From the NCBI RefSeq assembly GCF_018343695.1, contig NZ_JAGYPJ010000001.1, positions 693,001 to 757,000 on the forward strand: a stretch of DNA of 64,000 nt, written 5' to 3'. Shown piece after piece: positions 1-9,238 of this stretch; the first letter of the stretch is position 1, and each line of letters begins with the position of its first letter. A program made the position numbers and the translations under genes. The notes beneath the pieces were generated by a model. That model had not been told where the DNA came from. It was given only the letters and a program-made list of their open reading frames with translations, and made no database searches. This DNA is from Lederbergia citrisecunda. Lineage in GTDB: Bacteria; Bacillota; Bacilli; Bacillales; Bacillaceae_C.

Positions 1-1407
1 TCTATCCATCATTTTTGTATTTTTAGGCAAGTTCGTATAGAAGCCAAGAAACTCAAGGGTTCTGCCCGTTAAATCAGCACTACTCGGATCTGTCAATAAA
101 AACCTTCCACCTTCAATGGGCAGCAAATTTAATATTTTTTTATCTACATTTCTTTCAAACGCTGGCCAACCACCGTCTGAATTTTGCATAGAGGTTACCC
201 AATACACACCTTTATCCCACGATTCTCGATATCGTGCATCTTGTTGCACAAGTGGGGAAATGGCTCTTAATGATGCTGTTGTATCATCGACGTCGGGTTC
301 TATCGTATTGATATCTGAAAATCCCCATCCGCCTGGAGGAATCCCGGGATTATGAATTGCCCAGTCCGCGTACTTATCTTGTTGTCTGCTAAGTAAATAT
401 TCGTTTGCTTGTGAAATCATCCGATCATCAACTGAAACACCGGCCTTTTGAAGTGTAAAGCTAATTAAGGAAGTATTCCACACATTAGCGGTTGTATATT
501 GCATATGCGTATGTCCGTCAATTTTACTTTTCATTGCCTTTAAGCCTTTGACAGCTTTAACGATAAGCGGATCTTTCCGTGAATGTCCTAATGACATTAA
601 GGCAAAAATCATTAAAAATGTAGCGCTGAAATAATTATATAGAGTCCCATCTGGTTCTATACGATTAAGCATATATTGTTTTGCCTGTTGCATAGCGAGC
701 GAGTGTATATGCTGTGGCAAGCCTATAATGCTTTTTACCCCTTGCTCAATTGATGATAATATACCTCTGGATTCACGAGTTTCTGTCCATTTAAAAAAAT
801 CATCTGATCTGGAAATATATAAATCTGATAAATCTGGGCTCCTTTTTGTTTTTTTACTAAACTTATTATCGCCTAAAATCATTAGCGGTGCTAAATTAAC
901 CCTTCCAAACGAAGAGATATCAAAAAAATTAATTGGAAAGGATGTAGGTAATAGAATAAACTCTACTGGTATTGGGAAGTGGGTCTTTTGCAGAGTTTGT
1001 CCGGTTAATGCAAGCATAACTTTCGTAAACATATGGGCTTTTTCAATGCCACCATGAGCCAGTATATATTCTTTGGCTTTACGAAGCTGTTCGTCTTTTT
1101 TTGTATAATAGCCTGAATAAAGAAGTGCATAGTAGGATTCTACCGTTGAGGTTACATTTCCTTCATCTTCATCATAAAACAACTTCCATGAACCGTTTTT
1201 TTCCTGTTTACTCAAAATCCGCTTCGTCAAATCCATTATCAACTCTTCATCATTTATTCCCAAAGTTCTTAATAAAATAATCATGTAAGCATCTGTAGAT
1301 ATCCCTGTATCAAACGCGTAACCCCAAGAACCATCACCCAATTGGTCATTTTGCAATGTATGGATCAAACTTTTTATATGTTCTTTTACATGATGCTTTT
1401 CCACCAT
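1..1407 (-). CDS. sqhC: Squalene-hopene / sporulenol cyclase, partial (C-terminus beyond window)
   Basis: The frame stays open from an ATG at 1405-1407, behind an AGGGAG ribosome binding site, to the window edge: 469 codons with the C-terminus missing. The class II terpene cyclase signature DVDDTTASLR lies at about residues 372-381 (DVDD encoded at 283-294). Its first aspartates are the catalytic acid that protonates the terminal double bond of the polyprene substrate. Repeated Q-x-x-D/N-G-x-W motifs (QNDQLGDGSW near residue 18, QNSDGGW after the DVDD motif) are QW repeats of the alpha-alpha barrel fold. Full-length relatives have about 620-640 residues, so roughly a quarter is missing. In sporulating bacilli this family makes sporulene-type or hopanoid triterpenoids at the membrane. 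The actual substrate (squalene or tetraprenyl-curcumene) cannot be read from the sequence. Confidence 0.9.
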   Translation of the reverse strand, partial: MVEKHHVKEHIKSLIHTLQNDQLGDGSWGYAFDTGISTDAYMIILLRTLGINDEELIMDLTKRILSKQEKNGSWKLFYDEDEGNVTSTVESYYALLYSGYYTKKDEQLRKAKEYILAHGGIEKAHMFTKVMLALTGQTLQKTHFPIPVEFILLPTSFPINFFDISSFGRVNLAPLMILGDNKFSKKTKRSPDLSDLYISRSDDFFKWTETRESRGILSSIEQGVKSIIGLPQHIHSLAMQQAKQYMLNRIEPDGTLYNYFSATFLMIFALMSLGHSRKDPLIVKAVKGLKAMKSKIDGHTHMQYTTANVWNTSLISFTLQKAGVSVDDRMISQANEYLLSRQQDKYADWAIHNPGIPPGGWGFSDINTIEPDVDDTTASLRAISPLVQQDARYRESWDKGVYWVTSMQNSDGGWPAFERNVDKKILNLLPIEGGRFLLTDPSSADLTGRTLEFLGFYTNLPKNTKMMDR

Positions 1408-1539
1408 AACAACTCCCTTATAGGTCTATATCCATAACATATTCCATAAAAAAATAAAGGATTCTCTATGGGGTGATCCATCATTTTTTTAAATAAAAAG
1501 TTAAAGGAAAGGCGAAAACTCCCAGAAAAATTAGTATAT

Positions 1540-2622
1540 ATGAAGTCGGAATTACTAAAAAAGCAAAGAAAGATTCCAGTAAACGAAATGTTTTTGACTT
1601 CGGAAGAAAAGCAAATCCTTCAAAATATTCGTTTGCAAACTGCTCGCTGGAATATAAATAACGTGACTAGGACAAAAGCATATCTTGATTTTTTTTGTAG
1701 TTATTCTGATATCCAGTGGGCATTTCTAGGACATATGGTTTCAAGGAATGGCGGCTGGAATATGACTGATTTAAAAGGGGATCTTATTTCCAAACTCATG
1801 AATGACGAAACTAAAAATGTGTTTTTTTCTTTTTTAGAACGTGGAAATTGGCTTATTTTTCAAGATGCTTTTCCGCAATTTTTATTGTATGCGGAATGCG
1901 TTCGAAGAAATAAAAATTTATTTTATCTACTTCCATATTTAAACGTATCGCTATTTATGCAAGTCATATGGGAGTATTATTGGCGCTTTCGGGATCGCTA
2001 TGTTCTAGCAATCGCTCAGGTAATTAATGAACAAAGTTATTTGGAGCACCGAATTATTCATAGTCCAAAATATAAAGATAAAGTGCTGAATTCTTTCCAG
2101 TTTGTTTTACAAGATTTTTTATCGGTTAATCATATTTTATTTCCTTTTTATAATGGAAATAAAATAACTCTTTTAGGGCAGACTCTCCAACAATTTGATT
2201 CATTGCATGAACGGATTATGCTTGGAAAAAGATTGTATCGAATCCTTTTTCATCATAGTGATCAGTATGAGAAGTTTTATCATTGGGCCACTTCCAACCC
2301 TCATACAGGATCACGCAAGGATTATTGGAAAAATGTTTTTAATGACGTTAATGAGGGCGTTCCTGGTAAATATTCGCGGCGGCTTAAAGAATGTCAGGTG
2401 AAAAAAGGGGAACCGAAACTGTATAGTCCAATTCTAAGAATAGCGTGGGAGAATGTAAAGCACCCTGAAGCTGAATTGGGTGATTGGTATAATCATTGGG
2501 ATGTAATTAATTATTTACTTGAAGATGATCAAGATATCAACGGCCAAATTGAAGGTGACTATTGTGAAGCATTGGAGAAACTCGAACTTGCTGCGATGGC
2601 GAAAAATATTATTTTTAAATAG
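1540..2622 (+). CDS. DUF2515 family protein (YppC-like)
   Basis: This 360-residue protein of unknown function is rich in aromatic residues. I recognise it as DUF2515, the family of B. subtilis YppC, from the pattern VTRTKAYLDF, AFLGHMVSRNGGWNMTDLKG and the C-terminal WENVKHPEAELGDWYNHWD. No signal peptide is visible. The central hydrophobic segment (FYLLPYLNVSLFMQVIWEYYW) could associate with a membrane but is not a clear helix. The ATG at 1540 has no good ribosome binding site just upstream (the AAAGGAAAGG at about 1505 is too far), so translation may be weak or begin slightly downstream. It is divergent from the cyclase and overlaps the small membrane protein that follows. No biochemical role can be stated. 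Confidence 0.75.
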   Translation: MKSELLKKQRKIPVNEMFLTSEEKQILQNIRLQTARWNINNVTRTKAYLDFFCSYSDIQWAFLGHMVSRNGGWNMTDLKGDLISKLMNDETKNVFFSFLERGNWLIFQDAFPQFLLYAECVRRNKNLFYLLPYLNVSLFMQVIWEYYWRFRDRYVLAIAQVINEQSYLEHRIIHSPKYKDKVLNSFQFVLQDFLSVNHILFPFYNGNKITLLGQTLQQFDSLHERIMLGKRLYRILFHHSDQYEKFYHWATSNPHTGSRKDYWKNVFNDVNEGVPGKYSRRLKECQVKKGEPKLYSPILRIAWENVKHPEAELGDWYNHWDVINYLLEDDQDINGQIEGDYCEALEKLELAAMAKNIIFK

Positions 2623-3016
2623 ATATTTTCCATATATAGTTACAATGTTTTTTGCTGCCGTACTTGGGAGTTTATTAGATTTATATTTTGTGAAAAATGG
2701 GTTATATGAATTTCCGCTACGCCTATTTCCTCATCTCTTTTCCATAAATATTATCTTTACTTTATGTGCTCTCCCATTACTGACATTGTTTCACTTAATA
2801 ATAATGAAAAAAATAAACACTCTTGAAAGATGGTTAGTCATTTTGATTATTAGTTTTTTAGCGCCTTTAGGTGAAATGATATCGGAAAGGTGTAGTTTAT
2901 TTATTCATAGTGAAAGATGGAATCATAGTTACTCATTTATAGGATATTTTATTTACCTCATCATTGCATGGAATTTGTTCCAGTGGTTAAGTGAAAAAAG
3001 TCTTCATATAAAATGA
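2588..3016 (+). CDS. Small multi-pass membrane protein (CBO0543-like)
   Basis: About 142 residues with four predicted hydrophobic helices: PYIVTMFFAAVLGSLLDLYF, the IIFTLCALPLLTLFHLII segment, the LVILIISFLAPLGEMI segment and the SFIGYFIYLIIAWNLFQWL segment. The pattern resembles the CBO0543 family of small bacillus/clostridial membrane proteins of unknown function. That assignment is from memory and moderate. The frame is open from a TTG at 2519. I prefer the TTG at 2588 because GGAG at 2574-2577 lies 10 bases before it. It overlaps the end of the DUF2515 gene in another frame, so the two are probably translationally coupled. Confidence 0.6.
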   Translation: MLRWRKILFLNRYFPYIVTMFFAAVLGSLLDLYFVKNGLYEFPLRLFPHLFSINIIFTLCALPLLTLFHLIIMKKINTLERWLVILIISFLAPLGEMISERCSLFIHSERWNHSYSFIGYFIYLIIAWNLFQWLSEKSLHIK

Positions 3017-3091
3017 AACTACATTGCTATACTTAAAGAAATGACTTATTTTTATAATAATAGAAAATGTCATTTTTTGGAGTGAATGAAT

Positions 3092-4255
3092 ATGAGGGCA
3101 GTTCATTTCGGTGGAGGGAACATCGGAAGGGGATTTATTGGTAGTTTATTATTTCAATCGGGTTTTGAAACATGCTTCATAGATGTGAATAGTGAGATTG
3201 TTGATCAGCTTAATGATAGAAAGCAATATATCGTTAAGCTCGCAAATCGAACCCAAGATGAATTGATCATACAAAATGTACATGCAATAAACAGTTCTTA
3301 TCATAGGGATGAGGTTATCGAAGCGATTGTCAATGCAGATCTAGTGACAACGGCAGTCGGTCCTACTATTTTACCCCATATTGCAGGTCTTCTTGCAGAG
3401 GGGGTAAAAAAACGTATTAATACAACAGGAAAACCACTGAACGTCATCGCCTGTGAAAATATGATTGGTGGGAGTACATTTTTAAAAGAAAAGGTATACG
3501 AAAATTTGGAAGAAAATGAACAAAAAGATTTTTCAAAGTTTGTTGGATTTCTCGATGCTGCCGTTGACCGAATCGTACCGAATCAAGTAAACGAAGATCC
3601 ATTAACTGTAACGGTAGAACCATTTTATGAATGGATTGTGGATGAAACAAATATTGTAGGGGATATGCCATTTGTAAAAGGTATTATTTTTGTTGATGAA
3701 TTGAAACCTTTTATTGAACGAAAATTGTTTACTGTAAATACAGGACATGCAGTTGCGGGATATTTTGGTTATATAGCTGGTGTACAATCAATTTTCGAAG
3801 CGCTTAACAATGAATATATCAAAATTTTAGTAGAACAAACATTATCAGAAACCGGTGAATTATTGATTGCAAAATATGGTTTTGATAAAAATTTGCACGA
3901 TGACTATGTTCAAAAAATAATCGATCGCTTTGCTAACCCTTTCATACACGATGATGTAATTAGAGTGGGACGATCTCCTATTAGAAAACTGGGAGCTCAT
4001 GATCGTCTTATCAATCCAGCAAGTCAATATACGGTACGGTTTGGAAAAACCCCTACGTATTTAACAAAAGGTATAGCAGCAGCATTTCATTTTGATTATA
4101 AAGATGACTTTGATGCTAGACAAATTCAACAATTGATTAAACAAGCAGGAATTGAAAAGGCAATCGAAAGATACACTCAATTAAAACAAGAATCTATTTT
4201 ATCCAAAGCGATTTCAAATCAATATCATAATCTACGAATCAATAGGATAAAATAA
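3092..4255 (+). CDS. mtlD: Mannitol-1-phosphate 5-dehydrogenase
   Basis: MtlD oxidises mannitol 1-phosphate to fructose 6-phosphate with NAD+ in the cytoplasm. The N-terminal dinucleotide fold starts with the expected HFGGGNIGRGFIG. Family motifs follow: VGPTILPHI, ACENMIGGS, LDAAVDRIVP near residue 150, KLFTVNTGHA near 215, and the C-terminal domain with GRSPIRKLGAHDRLINPA. Length is 387 residues, a little longer than the roughly 373 of B. subtilis MtlD because of a C-terminal tail. ATG 3086 is only 3 bases from GGAG (3079-3082), whereas ATG 3092 is 9 bases away, so 3092 is chosen. No mtlA/mtlF permease genes are adjacent, unlike in B. subtilis, so the substrate must come from elsewhere in the genome. 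Confidence 0.92.
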   Translation: MRAVHFGGGNIGRGFIGSLLFQSGFETCFIDVNSEIVDQLNDRKQYIVKLANRTQDELIIQNVHAINSSYHRDEVIEAIVNADLVTTAVGPTILPHIAGLLAEGVKKRINTTGKPLNVIACENMIGGSTFLKEKVYENLEENEQKDFSKFVGFLDAAVDRIVPNQVNEDPLTVTVEPFYEWIVDETNIVGDMPFVKGIIFVDELKPFIERKLFTVNTGHAVAGYFGYIAGVQSIFEALNNEYIKILVEQTLSETGELLIAKYGFDKNLHDDYVQKIIDRFANPFIHDDVIRVGRSPIRKLGAHDRLINPASQYTVRFGKTPTYLTKGIAAAFHFDYKDDFDARQIQQLIKQAGIEKAIERYTQLKQESILSKAISNQYHNLRINRIK

Positions 4256-4301
4256 CTATGAATAATTATACAAAAAACATAAATAAAAATATAAAAAGAG
4301 G

Positions 4302-4330
4302 TTGTAAAATAATTAATTACAAGCTATTAT
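4302..4330 (+). promoter_or_regulatory. Putative sigma-A promoter of the amino-acid ABC operon with dyad
   Basis: TTGTAA (4302-4307) and TATTAT (4325-4330) are separated by 17 bases, 35 bases upstream of the binding-protein start. The -35 is part of a dyad, TTGTAA-n9-TTACAA (4302-4322), which could be an operator. This is sequence-pattern evidence only. Confidence 0.45.
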
Positions 4331-4364
4331 ACTTATATTGAATACATTACAAGGGGTTGGCAGA

Positions 4365-5213
4365 ATGAAAATCTCATTCAAAAAATCGTTATTTGCGCTT
4401 GCTGCTAGTTCTGCATTACTATTAGCTGCGTGTGGCACATCGCAAAACGATTCAAATAAAAATGGAAGTAATGATAATCAAAAGAAAGTTTTACATGTAG
4501 GTACCGAAGCAACTTTTCCTCCATTCGAGTTAGTTGATAAAGGAGAACTCACTGGATTTGATGTTGAGTTATTAAAAGCTCTCGGTGAAGAAGCAGGATA
4601 TGGTATCGATATTAAAAATACTGGCTGGGATTCTATGCTTGCTGGACTTGATAGCAAGGATTTAGACATCGGTATGTCAGGAATCACGATTAAAAAAGAT
4701 CGTTTAGATTCGTATGATTTTTCCATTCCATATTATGAATCTGAAGGTTTCTTAATATTATTTAAAGATAATGTTGATATTAAGAATGCGGAAGATTTAA
4801 AAAATCTTAAAGTCGGTGTTCAGAACGGAACAACTGGTGCAGAAGCAGCAGAATCCGTTGTAGGTAAAAATGCTAAAAACATTTCCAAATACGAATCATC
4901 TGGCTTAATGTTTCAAGCTTTGCTAAGTGGTAGTGTTGACGCAGCGGTAACGGATAAGCCAGTTGCTGAGGAGTATATTAAACAAAACCCTGATAGCAAC
5001 ATCCAATCAGTGGAAGATAAAGAACGCTTTAAGCCGGAATACTATGGTATTGCTTTCCAAAAAGGAAGCCCATATAAAGAAGATTTTGATAAAGCTTTAA
5101 TCACATTATTTGATAATGGAAAGTATACTGAGATCTATAAGAAATGGTTTAATGAAGATCCAGATCTTGAGTCTTTAAAAAATGCAAAATCATATATTGA
5201 GTCTTTAAAATAA
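4365..5213 (+). CDS. Polar amino acid ABC transporter, substrate-binding lipoprotein
   Basis: This 282-residue extracytoplasmic solute-binding protein has a lipoprotein signal (MKISFKKSLFALAASS, then LLLAACG), with the acylated cysteine at about residue 23. A bacterial extracellular solute-binding family 3 domain follows: TEATFPPFELVDKGELTGFDVEL, DIGMSGITIKKDRLDSYDFS, VGVQNGTTGAEAAE and KPEYYGIAFQKGSP. Relatives bind glutamine, arginine or cystine; the ligand is not predictable here. ATG 4365 is chosen over the TTG at 4338 because AAGGGG (4351-4356) precedes it and the signal peptide begins there. It is the first gene of a three-gene transporter operon, separated from the permease gene by a hairpin that may set their relative expression. 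Confidence 0.88.
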   Translation: MKISFKKSLFALAASSALLLAACGTSQNDSNKNGSNDNQKKVLHVGTEATFPPFELVDKGELTGFDVELLKALGEEAGYGIDIKNTGWDSMLAGLDSKDLDIGMSGITIKKDRLDSYDFSIPYYESEGFLILFKDNVDIKNAEDLKNLKVGVQNGTTGAEAAESVVGKNAKNISKYESSGLMFQALLSGSVDAAVTDKPVAEEYIKQNPDSNIQSVEDKERFKPEYYGIAFQKGSPYKEDFDKALITLFDNGKYTEIYKKWFNEDPDLESLKNAKSYIESLK

Positions 5214-5271
5214 GCAGGGAATCATATTACCAATTGATTTAACAGAAATTAGATTTTATTATTAAATTAGT

Positions 5272-5305
5272 GGCTGTCCTTAGGCTATTTGCCAAGTAGA
5301 CAGCC
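5272..5305 (+). terminator. Intercistronic hairpin (attenuator-like) in ABC operon
   Basis: GGCTGTC (5272-5278) pairs with GACAGCC (5299-5305), followed by GCTTTTC. The weak U-run suggests partial termination or mRNA stabilisation between binding-protein and permease genes. That is a common way to make more binding protein than membrane components. Confidence 0.5.
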
Positions 5306-5379
5306 GCTTTTCATGAGATGACATATTTATCTGAAAAATGTTTCAAAAAGAACTTTTAGGTGAGAGGAGGAGCTATCGG

Positions 5380-6039
5380 ATGGGTAATTTTCGATTTGAT
5401 ATTATTATTGACTATTTGCCATTATTTATTAAAGGCACGTTATTGACACTCGGATTTACAATTGCCGGAATTTCATTAGGTCTTATTTTAGGTTTAGGTA
5501 TCGGTTTAGGGAAAATGTCTAATAAATCATTCATTCGTCTCCCTTTTGTATGGTATATTAACTTTTTCAGAGGGACACCATTCCTCGTTCAAATTCTCTT
5601 AATGCACTTTGCGATTGTTCCACTATTTATGTCTCCTGCCAATCCAATCGTTTCGGCCATTATCGCCTTAGCATTAAATTCAGCAGCGTACATTTCTGAA
5701 ATTTTTCGTGCTGGGATTCAGTCAATTGATAGAGGACAGACGGAAGCAGCTCGTTCCCTTGGGATGACTCATACTCAAGCAATGAGGCATGTTATCCTAC
5801 CACAGGCAATTAAACGGATGATTCCACCACTTGGTAATGAATTTATTACATTATTAAAAGAAACCTCACTAGCGGCGATTATTGCTGCACCTGAATTAAT
5901 GTACTGGGGCCGAGTTGCCGGTTCACAATACATGAGAGTGTGGGAGCCTTACATTTTTGTTTCGATTATTTACTTAGTGTTGACGTTATCACTTACTTAT
6001 CTAATGGATTATATTGAAAGGAGACTGAAGACTGAATGA
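5380..6039 (+). CDS. Polar amino acid ABC transporter permease
   Basis: This 219-residue inner-membrane permease belongs to the His/Glu/Gln/Arg/opine family. It has about five hydrophobic helices. The cytoplasmic EAA loop that docks on the ATPase is present ([20 protein letters not shown], about residues 128-147), preceded by the family motif [20 protein letters not shown] 5380 is chosen because GAGAGGAGG lies just before it; the upstream in-frame ATG at 5338 has no such site. Its stop overlaps the ATPase start by 4 bases (ATGA), implying translational coupling. It works with the upstream lipoprotein and downstream ATPase. Confidence 0.9.
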   Translation: MGNFRFDIIIDYLPLFIKGTLLTLGFTIAGISLGLILGLGIGLGKMSNKSFIRLPFVWYINFFRGTPFLVQILLMHFAIVPLFMSPANPIVSAIIALALNSAAYISEIFRAGIQSIDRGQTEAARSLGMTHTQAMRHVILPQAIKRMIPPLGNEFITLLKETSLAAIIAAPELMYWGRVAGSQYMRVWEPYIFVSIIYLVLTLSLTYLMDYIERRLKTE

Positions 6040-6758
6040 TCTCCGTTAAACATTTAAAAAAATCTTTTGGAAATAATGAGGTTTTGAAAGATATTTCGCT
6101 TGAAGTTAAACCACAAGAAGTACTCGTCGTTATTGGTCCTTCAGGATCTGGGAAATCTACCTTTATTCGTTGCTTGAATTTGCTTGAATCTGTTTCTGGT
6201 GGACAAGTAGTTGTAACTGGAAAGGATTTAACTGATAAGAAGACAGATATAAATGAAATTCGAAAAAATGTTGGAATGGTTTTTCAGCATTTTAACTTAT
6301 TTCCTCATAAAACGATTCTTCAAAACATTACACTTGCTCCGACTAATGTAAAAGGGGTCTCGAAAGAAGAAGCCGAAAAAAAAGCAAAAGAACTTTTAGC
6401 AAAGGTTGGCTTGTCCGAAAAAGCGGATGCCTATCCTGATTCACTTTCAGGTGGACAAAAACAACGTGTGGCAATTGCTAGAGCCTTGGCTATGGAGCCG
6501 AAAATTATGTTGTTTGATGAACCAACTTCTGCCCTGGATCCTGAGATGGTAGGGGAAGTACTGGAAGTAATGAAGCAGCTAGCAAGAGAAGGAATGACTA
6601 TGATCGTCGTTACTCATGAAATGGGCTTTGCCCGTGAAGTAGGAGATCGTGTCATTTTCATGGATAATGGATATATTGTGGAAGAAAACATTCCAAATGA
6701 GCTTTTCTCAAATCCACAACATGAACGAACTAAATCGTTTTTAAGTAAAGTGCTCTAA
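6036..6758 (+). CDS. Polar amino acid ABC transporter ATP-binding protein
   Basis: This 240-residue ATPase of the GlnQ/ArtM type powers import through the adjacent permease. Visible motifs in order: Walker [10 protein letters not shown] (about 34-42), Q-loop [15 protein letters not shown] signature [16 protein letters not shown] (about 138-153), Walker [15 protein letters not shown], and switch histidine VVTHEMGFA. The substrate (glutamine, arginine, cystine or other) cannot be decided. It is the last gene of the operon and is followed by an intrinsic terminator. Confidence 0.92.
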   Translation: MISVKHLKKSFGNNEVLKDISLEVKPQEVLVVIGPSGSGKSTFIRCLNLLESVSGGQVVVTGKDLTDKKTDINEIRKNVGMVFQHFNLFPHKTILQNITLAPTNVKGVSKEEAEKKAKELLAKVGLSEKADAYPDSLSGGQKQRVAIARALAMEPKIMLFDEPTSALDPEMVGEVLEVMKQLAREGMTMIVVTHEMGFAREVGDRVIFMDNGYIVEENIPNELFSNPQHERTKSFLSKVL

Positions 6759-6764
6759 GATCTG

Positions 6765-6793
6765 AAGGCGCCTTTTTCATAGGCGTCTTTTTG
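6765..6793 (+). terminator. Intrinsic terminator of ABC transporter operon
   Basis: AAGGCGCCT pairs with AGGCGTCTT (one G-U pair) across a 7-base loop, then TTTTTG. Confidence 0.8.
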
Positions 6794-6876
6794 TCATAAT
6801 ATTTTAGCAGGAATCTAGCAAAAAATGTCGAACTAGAATAACATACGTTTGTAAAATGGAAGAAGAGATAATCGGG

Positions 6877-7800
6877 ATGACGCATTTACTTTTTATATTT
6901 ATTGATATCATATTGCCAATTTTTATATTAATTGCTATTGGAATCATCATGCAAAGGATTTTCCAGCTGGACTTATATACACTTGCAAAAATAAACATTT
7001 ACTTTTTAAGTCCGGCACTTATTTTTATTAAACTATATGAAAGCTCTTTCTCTCTATCATTATTTTTAACTGTAATATTGTTCAGTTTTGGATTCGTTGT
7101 GATATTGTATGTAATAAGTATGGCGACCGCAAAGCTGTGTAAATTAAATGATAGGATGAAGCTTTCTTTTTCAAATAGTGTGATGTTTTATAATTCCGGA
7201 AACTATGGAATACCTGTCAACGATTTGGTTTTTAGACAGGATCCTTTTGCAATGTCAATCCAAATAGCCGTCATGGCTTTTCAAAATACGCTGACTTTTT
7301 CATATGGAGTCGTTGCGCTTAAATCAGTACATGGTGGAAAATTAAAGGCTGTGTTAGGATATTTTAAAATGCCTTTGTTTTACGCTATGTTTATAGGAAT
7401 TTTATTTAATGTGCTACATATTCCTATGCCAAATTTCATCCTTACGCCAATTTCATATATTTCAAATGCTTTAATTGCCATGGCTTTGTTGACGGTAGGA
7501 GCACAAATTGCTCACATTAATATTACCTTTACATATATTCCACTGTATTTAACTATTTTCTATCGTTTACTAGTTGGTCCGGTAATCGCTTTAGTCGGAT
7601 TACTTATGCTTGGAATGGATGGGATCATAGCTCAAGCATTGCTTATTTCTACTGCAATGCCTACTTCCGTAAACAGTGCAATCATTGCTCAGGAATATAA
7701 TAATGAACCTGAATTTGCTTCTCAAGCAGTGATTGCAACTACATTATTCAGCTCCTTTACGTTAACATTAGTAATATTTGTTGCCATGCATATTTTCTAA
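6877..7800 (+). CDS. Auxin efflux carrier (AEC) family transporter
   Basis: About 307 residues and ten predicted membrane helices. The AEC family is recognisable from the N-terminal ILPIFILIAIGIIMQRIF, the crossover-type SNSVMFYNSGNYGIP (about residues 98-112) and the C-terminal ALLISTAMPTSVNSAIIAQEY. Bacterial members export malate, malonate or other organic acids, or are uncharacterised. ATG 6877 follows GGAAGAAGAG at good spacing; the in-frame ATG at 6856 lacks a binding site. The gene stands after the ABC-operon terminator and 26 bases before the next gene, with which it may be co-transcribed. Confidence 0.82.
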   Translation: MTHLLFIFIDIILPIFILIAIGIIMQRIFQLDLYTLAKINIYFLSPALIFIKLYESSFSLSLFLTVILFSFGFVVILYVISMATAKLCKLNDRMKLSFSNSVMFYNSGNYGIPVNDLVFRQDPFAMSIQIAVMAFQNTLTFSYGVVALKSVHGGKLKAVLGYFKMPLFYAMFIGILFNVLHIPMPNFILTPISYISNALIAMALLTVGAQIAHINITFTYIPLYLTIFYRLLVGPVIALVGLLMLGMDGIIAQALLISTAMPTSVNSAIIAQEYNNEPEFASQAVIATTLFSSFTLTLVIFVAMHIF

Positions 7801-7826
7801 ATTACACCAAGAAAGAAGTGATCGAT

Positions 7827-8474
7827 GTGAAAAAACCTCTTAAAGAAATACTTTCGGAAATGACTACATCTGAAAAAGTGAAATATATTTGGGAGTATTA
7901 TAAATTTTATATTATTGGAGCTGTTGCACTAGTTGTTTTAATTTTCTCCATGGTGCATAGCATCGTGAACAAAAAAGAAGTTGTGTTAAACGGGGTAGTC
8001 ATGTCGGGATTGTATGACCCTGAGTATATGGATCAATTAGAGAATAAGTTGTATGAAGAATTTTTGACAAAGGAAGAAAGAGATAAATCAAATATTGTGA
8101 TTCAAACAATCAATTCTTCTACTGATCAATTAGATATGAAGATGGGAGCAGACATGCAAAAAATGGCTGCAGAGCTTTCTGCCGGATATATTGATTTCTT
8201 TATTGTCGACAAAGATTTTTATGATAATATGAATGATCAAAATCAATTAATGTCTTTTCAAAAAACAAGCGGAATAACGGATTGGCCGATTCCAAACGAA
8301 CATCTGCATTTTTCTAAAGAAGATAAGGATGATATCACTGGAATTGATATATCTACAATAGGCTTATTAAGTGGCATGGTGAAAGATGGGGATAAAATCA
8401 TTTGTGTACCAGCTAACGCAAAGAACACTAAATATATTTCTCGTTTTCTTCAATATTTAAATAAAAATATATAG
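7827..8474 (+). CDS. Membrane-anchored protein of unknown function
   Basis: About 215 residues, not recognised. A short charged cytoplasmic segment (KKPLKEILSEMTTSEKVKYIWEYYK in two parts) precedes one hydrophobic helix (FYIIGAVALVVLIFSMVHSIV, about residues 27-47). A soluble domain of about 165 residues, presumably outside the membrane, follows. The soluble part has alternating hydrophobic stretches (YIDFFIVDKDFYD, GDKIICVPANAKNTKYI) but no catalytic motif. The N-terminal YIWEYYKFYIIGA pattern occurs in many uncharacterised bacillus proteins next to transporters. GTG 7827 lies 8 bases after GAAAGAAG; GTG 7818 is an alternative. It sits between the AEC carrier and an SDR gene in the same direction. 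Confidence 0.6.
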   Translation: MKKPLKEILSEMTTSEKVKYIWEYYKFYIIGAVALVVLIFSMVHSIVNKKEVVLNGVVMSGLYDPEYMDQLENKLYEEFLTKEERDKSNIVIQTINSSTDQLDMKMGADMQKMAAELSAGYIDFFIVDKDFYDNMNDQNQLMSFQKTSGITDWPIPNEHLHFSKEDKDDITGIDISTIGLLSGMVKDGDKIICVPANAKNTKYISRFLQYLNKNI

Positions 8475-8492
8475 AGAGGAATGAGGTATAGA

Positions 8493-9194
8493 ATGCGAGT
8501 TTTAGTTACTGGGGCAAATAGGGGGCTTGGACTAGCTCTTTGTAAGGCAGCCGTTGAAAGAGGGCATACGATTTTAGCATGTGCACGGAACGGAGAGCAA
8601 CCGTCTGGAAGCTTAAAGGATCTTGTGGAGGAATATCCAAATCATATTTTTCCACTGGCACTTGACGTAACCGATGAAAAATCGGTAGCGGCGGCAGCAG
8701 CAAAAGTAAAGGAAAAATGGGGATCCATTGATGCCATTATTAACAATGCTGGCGTTTTGTACGAAAGGGACGTAAAAATTGAGGAGTTGGATTTTTCTTT
8801 ACTGGAACTGACGATGAATGTAAATTTGTATGGCCCGATGTGCGTCATCAAACATTTTTTACCATCACTTTATAATGGAACTGATCAAACAATCATCAAC
8901 ATTTCATCTGATGCAGGAAGCATTACTACTGCATATGGCGGAGATTATCCGTATGCCATTTCTAAAACAGCTCTCAACATGTTCACAAAACAGATTAAGC
9001 ATTATGTATCTGACAAAAATATTAATGTTTATGCTGTACATCCAGGCTGGATTAAAACAGATATGGGCGGGGAAAAGGCTCCAGGTTCTCCTGAAGAAAC
9101 AGCTAATAATTTATTGGATATTTTAGAAAAGAAAAAAATAATAAAAGAAGACTTATTTTTTATAAAACATAATGGCGAATCTATGAAATTATAA
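8493..9194 (+). CDS. Short-chain dehydrogenase/reductase (SDR)
   Basis: This 233-residue classical SDR has the cofactor motif TGANRGLGLAL (residues 6-16), NNAG (about 85), and a catalytic Ser/Tyr/Lys set seen in INISSDAGS and YPYAISKTALN. VHPGWIKTDMGG after the active site resembles the C-factor / carbonyl-reductase-like subgroup. The substrate is unknown. ATG 8493 has GAGG six bases away; the ATG at 8481 is too close to its GAGAGG. The 3' end runs into a hairpin shared with the convergent xylR gene. Confidence 0.82.
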   Translation: MRVLVTGANRGLGLALCKAAVERGHTILACARNGEQPSGSLKDLVEEYPNHIFPLALDVTDEKSVAAAAAKVKEKWGSIDAIINNAGVLYERDVKIEELDFSLLELTMNVNLYGPMCVIKHFLPSLYNGTDQTIINISSDAGSITTAYGGDYPYAISKTALNMFTKQIKHYVSDKNINVYAVHPGWIKTDMGGEKAPGSPEETANNLLDILEKKKIIKEDLFFIKHNGESMKL

Positions 9195-9195
9195 G

Positions 9196-9238
9196 AAAAA
9201 ATCTATCCCGCTTATTCATAAGTTGGGATAGATTTTTC
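9196..9238. terminator. Bidirectional terminator between SDR and xylR
   Basis: AAAAATCTATCCC (from 9197) pairs with GGGATAGATTTTT (9225-9237). T-rich on both strands, so it can serve both convergent genes; it overlaps the last codons of xylR. Confidence 0.8.

Noticed and set aside
116-1057. Plus-strand ORFs of 79 and 109 codons
   Set aside because: They are opposite-strand shadows of the cyclase gene, whose DVDD and QW motifs lie on the minus strand.
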